Of a stretch of DNA of 58,500 nt, positions 41,673-50,346 are shown piece by piece. Source of the stretch: Acrocarpospora macrocephala (GTDB lineage Bacteria > Actinomycetota > Actinomycetes > Streptosporangiales > Streptosporangiaceae); the NCBI RefSeq assembly GCF_009687865.1, contig NZ_BLAE01000074.1:1-58500 (forward strand), in the 5' to 3' direction. A model generated the notes under the pieces. The model saw only the letters and a program-made list of their open reading frames with translations. It was not told where the DNA came from and did no database searches. Within the stretch, counting starts at the first letter, position 1, and each line of letters opens with the position of its first letter. The position numbers and the translations under genes were made by a program.

Positions 41673-43205
41673 TCAGCGGACGGCGAACGTGGTCAGCACG
41701 GCGGCGTGGTCGGAGGTCCAGGCGTTGTCCTTGTGGTTCGGAATCGGTGCCGGGGTGCCCTCGACGACCGCATCGGATGACTTCACCCTGAGATCGCCCT
41801 TGTAGTGGATGAAGTCGATGCGATCCTGCGGCTCGGGCTCACCCGTGTGGCCGTCGTGACCGTACCCGCCGGTAAACGTGGGGTAGACCGGCGACCAGGT
41901 GATGCCGGGGGCCGCGACCGGATCGGGGTGGGCCACGCGATAGGAGTCCTTCATCCCGTCCTGCTCGGGAGCGACCGAGGTGGGCCAGGGCACGGAGTCG
42001 TACCCGCATTTCTTGGTCGCCGGAGTCCAGTCCAGGTGCGACGGGGCGTTGAAGTCGCCGGTCAGCAGGACGGGTGTGCGATCCGCGGCCGCGAGGTCGC
42101 CGGACATGGCCGACATGATCTCCTGGATCTGGCGCGTGCGCTTCGACTCGGCCTCCCTGGCCATCAGCCGCTCAACGCTCCACTGTCCGAAGCACGCGTC
42201 GTACGGGCCATACGGGGTGTAGCCGAGGTGCACGTTCCAGATGGCCACCTCGTGCCGGTCGTCCAGCCTGATCTTCGCGTTGATCCCCGCCAGGCCCGAC
42301 TCGGAGGGGAGCGGCCCGCGCGAGACGATCGGGTATCGGCTGATGATGCCCAGGTCCGCGCCCGCCTGGTAGTAGTCCCAGCCGAGCGCCTCGGCCAGCT
42401 CCTTGGCGGACGTGGACGACGTCTCCTGCATGCCGACCACGTCGACGTCGCGGTCGAGCAGGAACTTCAGCTGCTTCTCCCGGCCGCCCTTGACCTGGCT
42501 ACCGCCGTGCCACAGGTTCCAGGACATGGTCTTGAGCTCGGGCACCAGCGGCCCGCCCGGAGGCCGTACGGGGACGCTGACCGTGGCGGTGTCGCTCTCG
42601 CCCGCGTCGTTGCGCGCCTCCACCGTGAAGGTGGCCGTCTTCGCCGACGCCGACGCCGGCGGCGTGCCGGTCACCGAGCCGTCCCCGCCGACCCGTACCC
42701 AGGCCGGGCCGTTCACCTTCCGGAAGGTCGCCTCGCCACGGACCGTACCCTTGACGCTGGCCGTGTACGGGGACTTGGCGCGGGCGTTGCGCAGGGTGAA
42801 TTCACGCGTCACGAAGTGGAGCGGCTCACTGCTCACGATCTTCAGCTTCGCGGGCTGCGCCAGCCACTCGTAGCCGTCCTTCGCCAGGGCGTAGGTGATG
42901 TAGTCGCCTGGTTCGAGCCCGTCGGTGGGCAGGGTGGCCGTACCCGAGCCGGAGGTGATGTACACCCACTTCAGCGAGGGACCGACGTACTTCTGGTCGA
43001 CGGGCCCGTTGCCCGGGTCGGTGTAGAGGCCGATCCAGTTCTTGGCGTGGGGACGCGGCGTGGAGTAGGACAGCTCGATCGGGTCACCCGCCTTCACGCT
43101 CGCTGTCCGGAGCGAGAGCGTGCCGTCGGGTGCAGCGGCGTGGGCCGGGAGGGCGGGCAGGGCCACAGCGGCCAGCAGCCCGATGAAGGCCAGAAAACGG
43201 GTCAT
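41673..43205 (-). CDS. Secreted endonuclease/exonuclease/phosphatase-family protein
   Basis: Encodes 510 residues with a signal peptide (about 1-24, ALPAHAAA). Two immunoglobulin-like modules follow (about 25-130 and 130-215). The C-terminal EEP domain (about 225-510) has TMSWNLWHGG, Glu in VVGMQETSS, GDFNAPSHLDW, DRIDFIHY and SDHAAVLTTF. These residues match metal-dependent hydrolysis as in DNase I, sphingomyelinase or inositol phosphatases. The substrate cannot be told. A hairpin at 43211-43242 covers its ribosome-binding site. Confidence 0.88.
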   Translation of the reverse strand: MTRFLAFIGLLAAVALPALPAHAAAPDGTLSLRTASVKAGDPIELSYSTPRPHAKNWIGLYTDPGNGPVDQKYVGPSLKWVYITSGSGTATLPTDGLEPGDYITYALAKDGYEWLAQPAKLKIVSSEPLHFVTREFTLRNARAKSPYTASVKGTVRGEATFRKVNGPAWVRVGGDGSVTGTPPASASAKTATFTVEARNDAGESDTATVSVPVRPPGGPLVPELKTMSWNLWHGGSQVKGGREKQLKFLLDRDVDVVGMQETSSTSAKELAEALGWDYYQAGADLGIISRYPIVSRGPLPSESGLAGINAKIRLDDRHEVAIWNVHLGYTPYGPYDACFGQWSVERLMAREAESKRTRQIQEIMSAMSGDLAAADRTPVLLTGDFNAPSHLDWTPATKKCGYDSVPWPTSVAPEQDGMKDSYRVAHPDPVAAPGITWSPVYPTFTGGYGHDGHTGEPEPQDRIDFIHYKGDLRVKSSDAVVEGTPAPIPNHKDNAWTSDHAAVLTTFAVR

Positions 43206-43210
43206 TTAAT

Positions 43211-43242
43211 ATCCTTCTTCGTCAAATGGTCGAAAGAAGGAT
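43211..43242 (-). promoter_or_regulatory. Hairpin covering the ribosome-binding site of the EEP gene
   Basis: ATCCTTCTTCG (43211-43221) and CGAAAGAAGGAT (43231-43242) pair with one bulge. On the minus strand the purine arm contains AAGAAGG or its complement next to the ATG at 43205. It could modulate translation, or be an operator. Confidence 0.35.
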
Positions 43243-43453
43243 CTAGTACGTGAGAGGCCGCAAGATTACCGTAAAGTGATCATATTGGGAACGCGTGATC
43301 ATAGGGCTCCGCGACGACGCGGCCGGCATCGTTCGGCAAGACCGTGATCATGCATGGACGGGCTTGCCGTCAGAGTCCGGCGGTTGGTGAATCCCGGCGT
43401 GCTGGTTCGTTCGTACAACAGGCGACGCACCTCGTCGATCCACGGAGGATCCC

Positions 43454-44164
43454 ATGGTGGAGATCATCGGCGCTGGTATGGGACGAACCGGCACATACTC
43501 CCTGCAAGCAGCCCTGGTGAAGCTCGGCTACGGCCCATGCCACCACATGTCCTCCCTGGGCGAGCACCCCGAACTGATCCCTCGGTGGGAGGCCGTAGTA
43601 AGAGGCGAGGAGGTGGACTGGAAAGATCTGCTGGCGGGATACCGGTCGGCCGTCGATTGGCCGGCGTGCTCGTTCTGGCGCGACCTGGCCGACACCTATA
43701 CCGACGCCAAGGTGGTGCTCACCATCCGCGACCCCGAAAGCTGGTATGTCAGCGCCCGCGAAACCATCTACCGATACATGGCCAGAAAGCCCGGCATCGA
43801 GGGCGCGATCATGCGCCTGGAGGAACGACTCTATCCGTCCCTCCGCCGCCGGCGCGCCCTGTGCGAGCGCCTGATCTGGGAGGACACCTTCGAGGGCCGC
43901 TTCGACGAGCCCCAATTGGCCATGGAAATCTTCCAACGACACAACACCGCCGTACAGCGAGTAATCGCCCCCGACCGCCTCCTGGTGTTCGACGTACGGC
44001 AAGGCTGGCAGCCCTTATGCGACTTCCTCGGCGTCGAGATCCCCGATGAGCCGTTCCCGCACCTCAACATCACCGACTCCTTCGTCCGCACGGCCGCCCT
44101 ACGCCGCCGCCGCGCCCTCACCCTCCGAAAGATGCACCCAGAAGAAGGCTCAGCGATCCGCTGA
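43454..44164 (+). CDS. Sulfotransferase-family protein
   Basis: Encodes 236 residues. The N-terminal phosphosulfate-binding loop GAGMGRTGTYSLQAAL and the later VVLTIRDPESWYVSARETI (3-prime phosphate-binding RDP-x3-W-x3-S) fit a PAPS-dependent sulfotransferase of the small bacterial type. It ends with LLVFDVRQGWQPLCDFLGVEIPDEPFPHLN, a conserved closing block. GGAGG precedes ATG 43454. The acceptor is unknown. Confidence 0.88.
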   Translation: MVEIIGAGMGRTGTYSLQAALVKLGYGPCHHMSSLGEHPELIPRWEAVVRGEEVDWKDLLAGYRSAVDWPACSFWRDLADTYTDAKVVLTIRDPESWYVSARETIYRYMARKPGIEGAIMRLEERLYPSLRRRRALCERLIWEDTFEGRFDEPQLAMEIFQRHNTAVQRVIAPDRLLVFDVRQGWQPLCDFLGVEIPDEPFPHLNITDSFVRTAALRRRRALTLRKMHPEEGSAIR

Positions 44165-44217
44165 CAGCCGCCCTTCCCCTTACCGAAGAGAATCCGGGCT
44201 CGGCGAATTGGTGAAGA

Positions 44218-45252
44218 TTATTTAGGAGCCGGTTGGGCGGTCCGGTTTTCGGTGATCCAGTTGTCGATTTGGGTCCACTGGTCGAAGAGCCAGGTGATTT
44301 GGGATTCGCGGGTGCGGGGGACCTGGTCGGAGGGGTAGCGCCACCATTTGGCGCGGATGTGGGTGCGGGCGGGGAGTTTTCGCCACACGTCGCCGACCGT
44401 GATCAGGTCGTCGAGGCCGGTGTGGGCTACGAAGATGACGTCGGCCGTGGGGCAGGACTCGATGGCGGCGATCGCGCCGTTGGGGCGGGGTGGGAGGAGG
44501 TGGTCGAGGGATTCGGCGCGGGCGGCTTCCTCGCGGAGGCCCTTTTCGCGGAGGCGGCCGATGGCGCGGTGGCGGCGGTGGGGGGTGAAGTTGCCGCCCT
44601 CCGGGAAGATGACGAGGGCGTCGACGGGGTTCATTCCGGCGGAGAGGCGTTGGATTTCGGTGATTATGCCGCTTTCGGCGATTTTGCGGGGGACGAAGGC
44701 GTTGGGTAAGCGGTTGATGACCACGTCGAGGGATGGGTCGAGTTGCAGGGCCGCTTTCATGACGATGCGGGGGCGTCTGCCGTACCGGGCCAGGAGGTGG
44801 TAGACGAGGAGGAACGAGTCGCCGGGGCCCGCGTGGCGGGAGAGGACGATCACGGGGCGGGTGAGGCGGCGGGAGGCTTCCTCGGGGGTGAACTCGGGTT
44901 CGTCGATGTCGACCGAAAGGCGGAAGATGCGTACGGCGGCGCCGTAGATGCGGGACAGGAACCAGCGGATCAGCGCGTAGTGGCGTTCCTGGTTGGCTTC
45001 GACATGGATGCGGCCGCCGAAGCCGCTCGCGATCCACAGCCCGAGGCAGGCGATCAGGGCGGCGGATTCCAGGGCCAGCCAGATGACCGCGAAGGCGATG
45101 AGCCGCATTCCCCGCCGCTGCGGGGGCGGTAGCCGGAGGGAGGCCAGAAAGCCGACTAGCAGCCAGATCGGCAGGGTCACGATGACGGCCAGCGTCAGCG
45201 CGATCACCAACGGCGCGAAGATCAGGCGCCGGATAATCCGGGGCGGCACCAT
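44218..45252 (-). CDS. PlsC-like acyltransferase (membrane)
   Basis: Encodes 344 residues. Two N-terminal membrane segments (about 8-32 and 48-75) precede the acyltransferase domain: VIVLSRHAGPGDSFLL with the H-x4-D motif near 138-143, KAALQLDPSLDVVINRLPNAFV, and FPEGGNFTP as the substrate-binding block. This is the glycerophosphate/lysophosphatidate acyltransferase fold acting in phospholipid synthesis or remodelling. It is next to a patatin-like gene transcribed the same way. Confidence 0.85.
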   Translation of the reverse strand: MVPPRIIRRLIFAPLVIALTLAVIVTLPIWLLVGFLASLRLPPPQRRGMRLIAFAVIWLALESAALIACLGLWIASGFGGRIHVEANQERHYALIRWFLSRIYGAAVRIFRLSVDIDEPEFTPEEASRRLTRPVIVLSRHAGPGDSFLLVYHLLARYGRRPRIVMKAALQLDPSLDVVINRLPNAFVPRKIAESGIITEIQRLSAGMNPVDALVIFPEGGNFTPHRRHRAIGRLREKGLREEAARAESLDHLLPPRPNGAIAAIESCPTADVIFVAHTGLDDLITVGDVWRKLPARTHIRAKWWRYPSDQVPRTRESQITWLFDQWTQIDNWITENRTAQPAPK

Positions 45253-45310
45253 GACCGGCTCCTAACTCCCGGCGGCTCTGCCGGAGAACAAACGTGCTGG
45301 GGCGACGCGG

Positions 45311-46141
45311 TCATGGTGCGGATGGGCTGGTCAGTGCGGCCAGGTAGGCCGTCGAGGAGTGGTACGCGCGAGCGATGTTGTCCCCGATTCGGGAGGAATC
45401 GCGGTAGCGCAGGTCGGACAGGCCGGGTTTGCCGTTAAAGCCCGCTGGCATGACATGCACCTCGACGTCGTCGGGCAGGGAGGCCATTTCCTCGGTGAAG
45501 CGGTGGCGGCGGGCGATCTCGAAGGCGACAAGCCCGACTTCCCACGGTTTGCTGGGCGGGGTCAGCGGGCGCTCGATCCGGCCCACGTGCAGCACGAAGA
45601 TCCGCCGCGCGCCGAGCTGCACGGCCCGCCCGACGGGGATGCTGTGCACGAGACCCCCGTCCAGGTAGTGCTCGTCCCCGATCCGTACCGGCGGCAGCAA
45701 CCCCGGAACGGCGCAGGAGGCGAGGACGGCGTCGGCGAGCGGCCCGGTGGAGAACCAGCGCGCGCTGGCGCCCTCGATGGAGGCGGCCACGCACTGGAAC
45801 GGGACCTGGAGCTCCTCGAACGTCTCGGGGATGGCGGCGCCGAGCAGCCGGCGCAGGGGTTCGATCGGGTGCAGGTGGGTGCCGGTCTTGGCGAGCGTGG
45901 ACAGCCGGGTCACCCACGAGCCGGCGAAAGCCGTACGAACAATGGAAGATCCCCACAGTTCGGTGAGGCGGTCGACGGCGTCGGCCGGGGAGGCGGCGAG
46001 GAGCACGCCGTTGAGGGCGCCCACCGACGTTCCGACCACCAGGTCGGGGGTGATCCCGGCCTCCGCGAGGGCGCGGAGCATGCCCACCTCGTGGGCTCCG
46101 AGCACCCCGCCCCCACCCAGCACGAACGCAGTGATATCCAC
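45311..46141 (-). CDS. Patatin-like phospholipase
   Basis: Encodes 276 residues. The oxyanion-hole GGGGVLGAHEVG near the start, the nucleophile motif GTSVGAL (Ser about residue 42) and the Asp of the dyad in YLDGGLVHSIP are all present. It is likely a cytosolic or membrane-associated lipid acyl hydrolase. GTG 46141 follows GGAGGA; the frame is open far upstream but without a better start. Together with the acyltransferase downstream it suggests phospholipid remodelling. Confidence 0.9.
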   Translation of the reverse strand: MDITAFVLGGGGVLGAHEVGMLRALAEAGITPDLVVGTSVGALNGVLLAASPADAVDRLTELWGSSIVRTAFAGSWVTRLSTLAKTGTHLHPIEPLRRLLGAAIPETFEELQVPFQCVAASIEGASARWFSTGPLADAVLASCAVPGLLPPVRIGDEHYLDGGLVHSIPVGRAVQLGARRIFVLHVGRIERPLTPPSKPWEVGLVAFEIARRHRFTEEMASLPDDVEVHVMPAGFNGKPGLSDLRYRDSSRIGDNIARAYHSSTAYLAALTSPSAP

Positions 46142-46246
46142 CAGATCCTCCGTCTCCCAACATAGGCATGTTGCCGGAACCGCGAAAGCAATCGGCGGGC
46201 AACTGTAGGACTGGGCACCTATCGGCGGCAGGCCGGGACGGCCACC

Positions 46247-47176
46247 ATGAACGGCATGACAGCGGTAGTGGAAGCCGAAGGACTGACCAAGTTCTACGGC
46301 CAGCGTAGAGGTCTGGAGGACCTGGACCTCGCGATCCAGCCGGGCGAGGTGTTCGGTTATCTCGGCCCGAACGGATCGGGGAAGACGACGACGATCAGGC
46401 TGCTCCTGGACGTCATCCGGCCGACCAGGGGCCGGGCCACGGTGCTCGGCCTCGACCCTGGGGACGCGAAGGTGCGGGCCAGGATCGGCTACCTCCCCGG
46501 CGAGCTGGCTTTGGCGGGGCGCGAGCGCGCGGGGCAGTATCTGCGCTTTCTGGCGGACGCCCGCGGCGGCGTCGCCCAGGCCAGGATCGACGAGCTGGCC
46601 GAACGCCTGGAGGCTGACCTGTCGGTCCCGATGGGCAAGCTCTCCAAGGGCAACAAGCAGAAGGTCGGGCTGATCCAGGCTTTCATGCACCGCCCCGAGT
46701 TCCTGATTCTGGACGAGCCGACCAGCGGCCTGGACCCGCTCGTGCAGCAGGAGTTCCTGGCGATGGTGCGGGAAGTGCGCGCCGATGGGCGTACCGTGCT
46801 GATGTCCTCGCATGTGCTGGCCGAGGTGGAGCATGTCTCGGATCGGGTGGGGATCGTCAGGTCCGGGCGGCTGGTGGCGGTCGAGGAGGTGGCCGCGCTC
46901 CGCGAGAAGGCGGTTCGCCGGGTCGAGCTGCACTTCGACGCGCCGGTGCCGCCGGAGGCGTTCGAAGGGCTGCCGGGCGTACGCGATCTGAGGGCGGCCG
47001 GGGCGAGCGTGACCTGCACGATCGACGGCCGCCCCGATGCGCTGATCAAGGCCGCCGCCCGGTTCACGGTGGTGCACCTGGTCAGCGCGGAACCCGACCT
47101 GGAAGAGATCTTCCTGACCTACTACAGCGGAGAAGAGGATCAGCATGCCCGCGTTGGTAGCGCAAAGCCTGCGTGA
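46247..47176 (+). CDS. ABC transporter ATP-binding protein (Bcr-type)
   Basis: Encodes 309 residues. It has Walker A GPNGSGKTTT, signature LSKGNKQKVGL (the LSKGN variant common in this exporter subfamily), Walker B FLILDEP with TSGLD, and SSHVLAEVEHVSDRVGIV. ATG 46256 is an equally good start. The reading frame overlaps the permease gene by 32 nt. It forms an export system with 47145, perhaps controlled by the PucR-type gene that follows. Confidence 0.92.
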   Translation: MNGMTAVVEAEGLTKFYGQRRGLEDLDLAIQPGEVFGYLGPNGSGKTTTIRLLLDVIRPTRGRATVLGLDPGDAKVRARIGYLPGELALAGRERAGQYLRFLADARGGVAQARIDELAERLEADLSVPMGKLSKGNKQKVGLIQAFMHRPEFLILDEPTSGLDPLVQQEFLAMVREVRADGRTVLMSSHVLAEVEHVSDRVGIVRSGRLVAVEEVAALREKAVRRVELHFDAPVPPEAFEGLPGVRDLRAAGASVTCTIDGRPDALIKAAARFTVVHLVSAEPDLEEIFLTYYSGEEDQHARVGSAKPA

Positions 47177-47945
47177 GTACCGGCGGATGCTGATCGGCTG
47201 GACCATCGGCATCAGCGTCTTCATGTCCATCTATATCGGCATCTACGCGAACATCAAGGAAAGCCCCGAGGTGTACGGCCCGGCCGCCCTCGCCAAATAC
47301 CCGGGCGCCCTCAAGGACCTGATGGGCGGCCTCGCCGACTTCACCAGCGGTCCCGGATTCCTGCAGTCGGTGGTCTACCAGCTGTTCGTCCCGATGTTGT
47401 TCATCGCCTGCGCCTGCGGGATCGGCAACCGGGCGATCGCCCAGCCGGAAGAGTCCGGCCTGCTGGAGCTGACCGTCACCCTCCCGATCGAACGTGTCCG
47501 CCTGCTCCTCCAGCGCTTCGGGGCGGGCCTGCTCGGGCTGCTGGCCGCGGTGGCGCTGACCTACCTGCTCGCCTGGGCGATCGCCACGAACGTGGGTGTC
47601 GGCGTGCCGGCGGATCGCATCCTGGCCGCGCACACCGGCGTGTTCCTGCTCGCGCTCTTCTTCGGCACGCTGACCCTGGCCGTCGGCGCGGCCACCGGGC
47701 GGAAGGGGCTGGCCTCGGCCGTGGCCGGAGTGTGGACGATCGGGGGGTACGCGGTCGTCACGATCGGCCAGAACGTGTCCGCCATATCGTGGCTGAAGTG
47801 GGTTTCGCCGTTCCACTACTACCTCGAAGGCAAGCCGATTTACCAGGGCTTTCCCGTTGGCGACTACCTTGTTCTGGCGGGGGCGACGGCGGTGCTGCTG
47901 CTGACGGCGGCACTGGCCTTCGACCGGCGCGATGTCGGAGTCTGA
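47145..47945 (+). CDS. ABC-2 family transporter permease
   Basis: Encodes 266 residues with about six membrane segments: MLIGWTIGISVFMSIYIGIYANI, LFVPMLFIACACGIGNRAIA, LLGLLAAVALTYLLAWAIA, GVFLLALFFGTLTLAVGAA, VAGVWTIGGYAVVTIG and YLVLAGATAVLLLTAALAF. The ABC3-type motif PHYYLEGKPI appears as SPFHYYLEGKPIYQG. It is the partner of the ATPase at 46247. Confidence 0.9.
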   Translation: MPALVAQSLREYRRMLIGWTIGISVFMSIYIGIYANIKESPEVYGPAALAKYPGALKDLMGGLADFTSGPGFLQSVVYQLFVPMLFIACACGIGNRAIAQPEESGLLELTVTLPIERVRLLLQRFGAGLLGLLAAVALTYLLAWAIATNVGVGVPADRILAAHTGVFLLALFFGTLTLAVGAATGRKGLASAVAGVWTIGGYAVVTIGQNVSAISWLKWVSPFHYYLEGKPIYQGFPVGDYLVLAGATAVLLLTAALAFDRRDVGV

Positions 47946-47958
47946 TGCGGAGTGTCCG

Positions 47959-48939
47959 ATGGGATTGCTCGGAGAGACAGCTGGCCGGCTGCCCGACCGG
48001 GCGATGCTGGACGAATACCGCTCAGCCGGGACGAAGGCCGCCCAGCAGGGCGTTCCACTGCGCACGATGGTGGACGCCGCGCTGCGCGAGGCCGAGCAGC
48101 TCGGCTCGGCCGCCGTGCTGCCCGCGCTGCGCCGCGCCGTCTCGGCCCTGATCGAGGGGTACGAGGACGCCCAGCGCCTGGCCCTGCGCTCGGAGGAGAC
48201 GGCCCGCAGGGAGTTCGTCGACGACCTGCTCCAGGGCCGGGCTGAACGGCTGGCCGAACGAGCCGAACATTTCGGGCTCAGGCTGGCCGAGTCGTACGTG
48301 GTGGCCGTGGCCCGCCCGGTCACCGGCGTGCCCGACGCGCTGGCCGGGACGATCGAGCGGGAGCTGATCGCGCGGTTCGGCTCGCACAACATCCTGATCG
48401 CGGTGCGGGCCGGGCTGCTCGTCTGCGTGGTGCCGGGCACGCTGGCGGCCGCGACCGGCGAGTTCACCCATCATGTGCGGTCCCGGTTCGAGCCGGGCTG
48501 GCGGATCGGGATCGGCCGCGCCCATCGGGGCCCGGGCGGCGTGGTCACCTCCTACCGGGAGGCGAGCAACGCGCTCGACCTGGGCGACCGGCTGGGACTG
48601 CGCGCGCCCGTGCTGAAGGCCGCCGACCTGCTGGTCTTCCCGGTGCTGCTGCGGGACAGGGAGGCCATAGAAGATCTGGTCACCAGCGTGCTCAGCCCGT
48701 TGCTCGACGCGCGCGGCGGCCCGGAGCCGCTCATCGACACGCTGGAGCAGGTCTTCGCGGCTCAGGGCAACCAGACGGCGGCCGCCCGCAGGCTGGGGAT
48801 CAGCACCCGGGCGGTCACCTACCGGCTGGAGCGGGTCCGCCGCCTGACCGGATTCTCCCCCGAGGACCCGACCCAGCGATTCACCCTGGAAACGGCCATT
48901 CTCGGCGCACGACTCCTGGACTGGCCGAACCAGCTGTGA
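47959..48939 (+). CDS. PucR/CdaR-type transcriptional regulator
   Basis: Encodes 326 residues from ATG 47959 (GGAG 6 bases before); ATG 47932 is in frame and would overlap the permease by 14 nt. The N-terminal half is helical, with a GGDEF-like central segment of the CdaR type. The C-terminus is a PucR helix-turn-helix (PLIDTLEQVFAAQGNQTAAARRLGISTRAVTYRLERVRRLTGFSP). It is likely the regulator of the upstream exporter operon or a nearby catabolic gene. Confidence 0.88.
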   Translation: MGLLGETAGRLPDRAMLDEYRSAGTKAAQQGVPLRTMVDAALREAEQLGSAAVLPALRRAVSALIEGYEDAQRLALRSEETARREFVDDLLQGRAERLAERAEHFGLRLAESYVVAVARPVTGVPDALAGTIERELIARFGSHNILIAVRAGLLVCVVPGTLAAATGEFTHHVRSRFEPGWRIGIGRAHRGPGGVVTSYREASNALDLGDRLGLRAPVLKAADLLVFPVLLRDREAIEDLVTSVLSPLLDARGGPEPLIDTLEQVFAAQGNQTAAARRLGISTRAVTYRLERVRRLTGFSPEDPTQRFTLETAILGARLLDWPNQL

Positions 48940-48941
48940 CA

Positions 48942-48975
48942 TTGGCCGCGCCTCCGGCACGGCGGGCTCGGCCAA
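48942..48975. terminator. Hairpin between converging genes
   Basis: TTGGCCG (48942-48948) pairs with CGGCCAA (48969-48975). It lies between the ends of the pucR-like (plus) and quinone reductase (minus) genes. Confidence 0.5.
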
Positions 48976-48979
48976 GCCG

Positions 48980-49939
48980 CTAAGGGATCAGCAGCAGTTT
49001 CCCCACGGTTTTGCGGCCTTCCAGGTCGTCGTGGGCGCGCGCTGCCTCGGCCAGTGGCAGCCGGGCGAACACATGCACGTGGAGCTGCCCGGACGCGAGC
49101 CAGCCCAGCACGTCGGAGGCCCGGCCCAGCAGCTCCTCCCGGTCCGCCGTGTACGGCCCCAGCGACGGCCGCGTCAGGAAGACGGAACCGGCCTGGTTGA
49201 GACGTTGCAGGTCGAAGGGGGGAACCGGGCCGCTGGCCGCGCCGTACACCGCGAGCAGGCCACGCGCGCGGACCGAGGCCAGCGAGCCGTCGAAGGTGGC
49301 CGCGCCGACGCCGTCGTAGACCGCGTCCACGCCTTCGGGAACCAGCCCGCGGACCCGCGTCGCGAAGTCGTCGTAGCCGATCACCTCGTCCGCCCCCGCC
49401 TCCCTGGCCATCTTCTCCTTCTCGGGCGTGGACACCGTGCCGATCACCCGGGCGCCGTGCAGCTTGGCCATCTGGGTGAGCAGCAGGCCCATCCCGCCAG
49501 CGGCCGCGTGCACGAGCACGGTGTCGCCGGGCCGTACCGGATGGGTAGAAGTGGTCAGATAGTGGGCGGTCAGGCCCTGCAGCAGGACGGCGGCGGCCTG
49601 CTCCGGGCTGACGCCGGGCGGCAACGGGATCGCCTTCGCGGCGGGAATGACGGCCTTCTCCGCATACGCACCCGGCACGCTCACCCAGCCCACCGCGTCG
49701 CCCACCACGACGTCGGCGACACCGGGGCCGACCTGGGCGACCGTGCCCGCGCCCTCGGAGCCGGGCACCAGCGGGAGCGGCATCGGGTAGCGGCCCTCGC
49801 GGTGATAGACGTCGATGTAGTTGACCCCGGCCGCCGCGACGTCGACCAGCACCTCGCCCGGCCCGGGCACCGGGTCGGGCGCCTCGGTGTAGTCGAGTAC
49901 GGAAGATCCGCCAAAAGCGGAAACGACGATGGCGCGCAT
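48980..49939 (-). CDS. Quinone oxidoreductase (MDR family, NADPH-dependent)
   Basis: Encodes 319 residues of the zeta-crystallin/QorA type: MRAIVVSAFGGSSVLDY at the start, GVNYIDVYHREGRYP, GSEGAGTV, the NADPH motif VLVHAAAGGMGLLLTQMAK and DAVYDGVGAATFDGSLA. The catalytic zinc ligands of alcohol dehydrogenases are absent, so it reduces quinones or enones. ATG 49939 has the family N-terminus; the frame opens at 49984. It is divergent from the DUF6504-dnaE2 operon; the SOS box lies 71 bp upstream and may or may not affect it. Confidence 0.92.
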   Translation of the reverse strand: MRAIVVSAFGGSSVLDYTEAPDPVPGPGEVLVDVAAAGVNYIDVYHREGRYPMPLPLVPGSEGAGTVAQVGPGVADVVVGDAVGWVSVPGAYAEKAVIPAAKAIPLPPGVSPEQAAAVLLQGLTAHYLTTSTHPVRPGDTVLVHAAAGGMGLLLTQMAKLHGARVIGTVSTPEKEKMAREAGADEVIGYDDFATRVRGLVPEGVDAVYDGVGAATFDGSLASVRARGLLAVYGAASGPVPPFDLQRLNQAGSVFLTRPSLGPYTADREELLGRASDVLGWLASGQLHVHVFARLPLAEAARAHDDLEGRKTVGKLLLIP

Positions 49940-50009
49940 GCGACTCCCCTCTGACTGGTCTTGCCCACGCTCATTCTCCAGCAACCCGAACTTGCGTTCG
50001 ATCTCCAGA

Positions 50010-50021
50010 GAACATATGTTC
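50010..50021. promoter_or_regulatory. LexA (SOS) box
   Basis: GAACATATGTTC is a perfect GAAC-N4-GTTC palindrome, the LexA site of actinobacteria and Gram-positives. It is followed by G, and lies 53 bp upstream of the DUF6504 gene that precedes the error-prone polymerase. Confidence 0.88.
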
Positions 50022-50073
50022 GATACAGCACCGCCCGTCTTCCCCCGGGTGGCAGTTGCCAGCCACAGGGAGA

Positions 50074-50346
50074 ATGACCGTGAGCCGACTCTATGGCGAT
50101 CCGATCGAGGTGTGGGTCAGAGACGGGCAGCCCGCTCGATTTGTCTGGCGTGACCGGCTTTATGTCGTCCGCCAGATCCTTGACCACTGGGTGGTCGCCC
50201 GCGAATGGTGGAAGACCTCCGAGACCGACCCCGGCGAGCGCCGGTTCTGGCGGGTTGAGGCCGCCGCCGGTCGGGAGGTCGGCACCTACGAGTTGCGGTT
50301 CGACACCGCGAGCGAGGCATGGCTCCTGCTCCGGGCGTGGGATTGA
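50074..50346 (+). CDS. DUF6504-type small protein upstream of dnaE2
   Basis: Encodes 90 residues, rich in Trp and Arg (RDRLYVVRQILDHWVVAREWWK, then RFWRVEA). It resembles DUF6504 proteins, which occur with imuB/dnaE2 mutasome genes of actinomycetes. ATG 50074 is preceded by GGGAGA; ATG 50056 is in frame. The stop overlaps the dnaE2 ATG as TGATG. It is SOS-controlled by the LexA box at 50010. Its molecular role is unknown. Confidence 0.75.
   Translation: MTVSRLYGDPIEVWVRDGQPARFVWRDRLYVVRQILDHWVVAREWWKTSETDPGERRFWRVEAAAGREVGTYELRFDTASEAWLLLRAWD

Noticed and set aside
45311-47230. A 639-codon minus frame that extends the patatin gene through the opposite strand of the ABC ATPase
   Set aside because: The upstream part is antisense to a clear ATPase. 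A good GTG with Shine-Dalgarno exists at 46141, so the extension is not coding.
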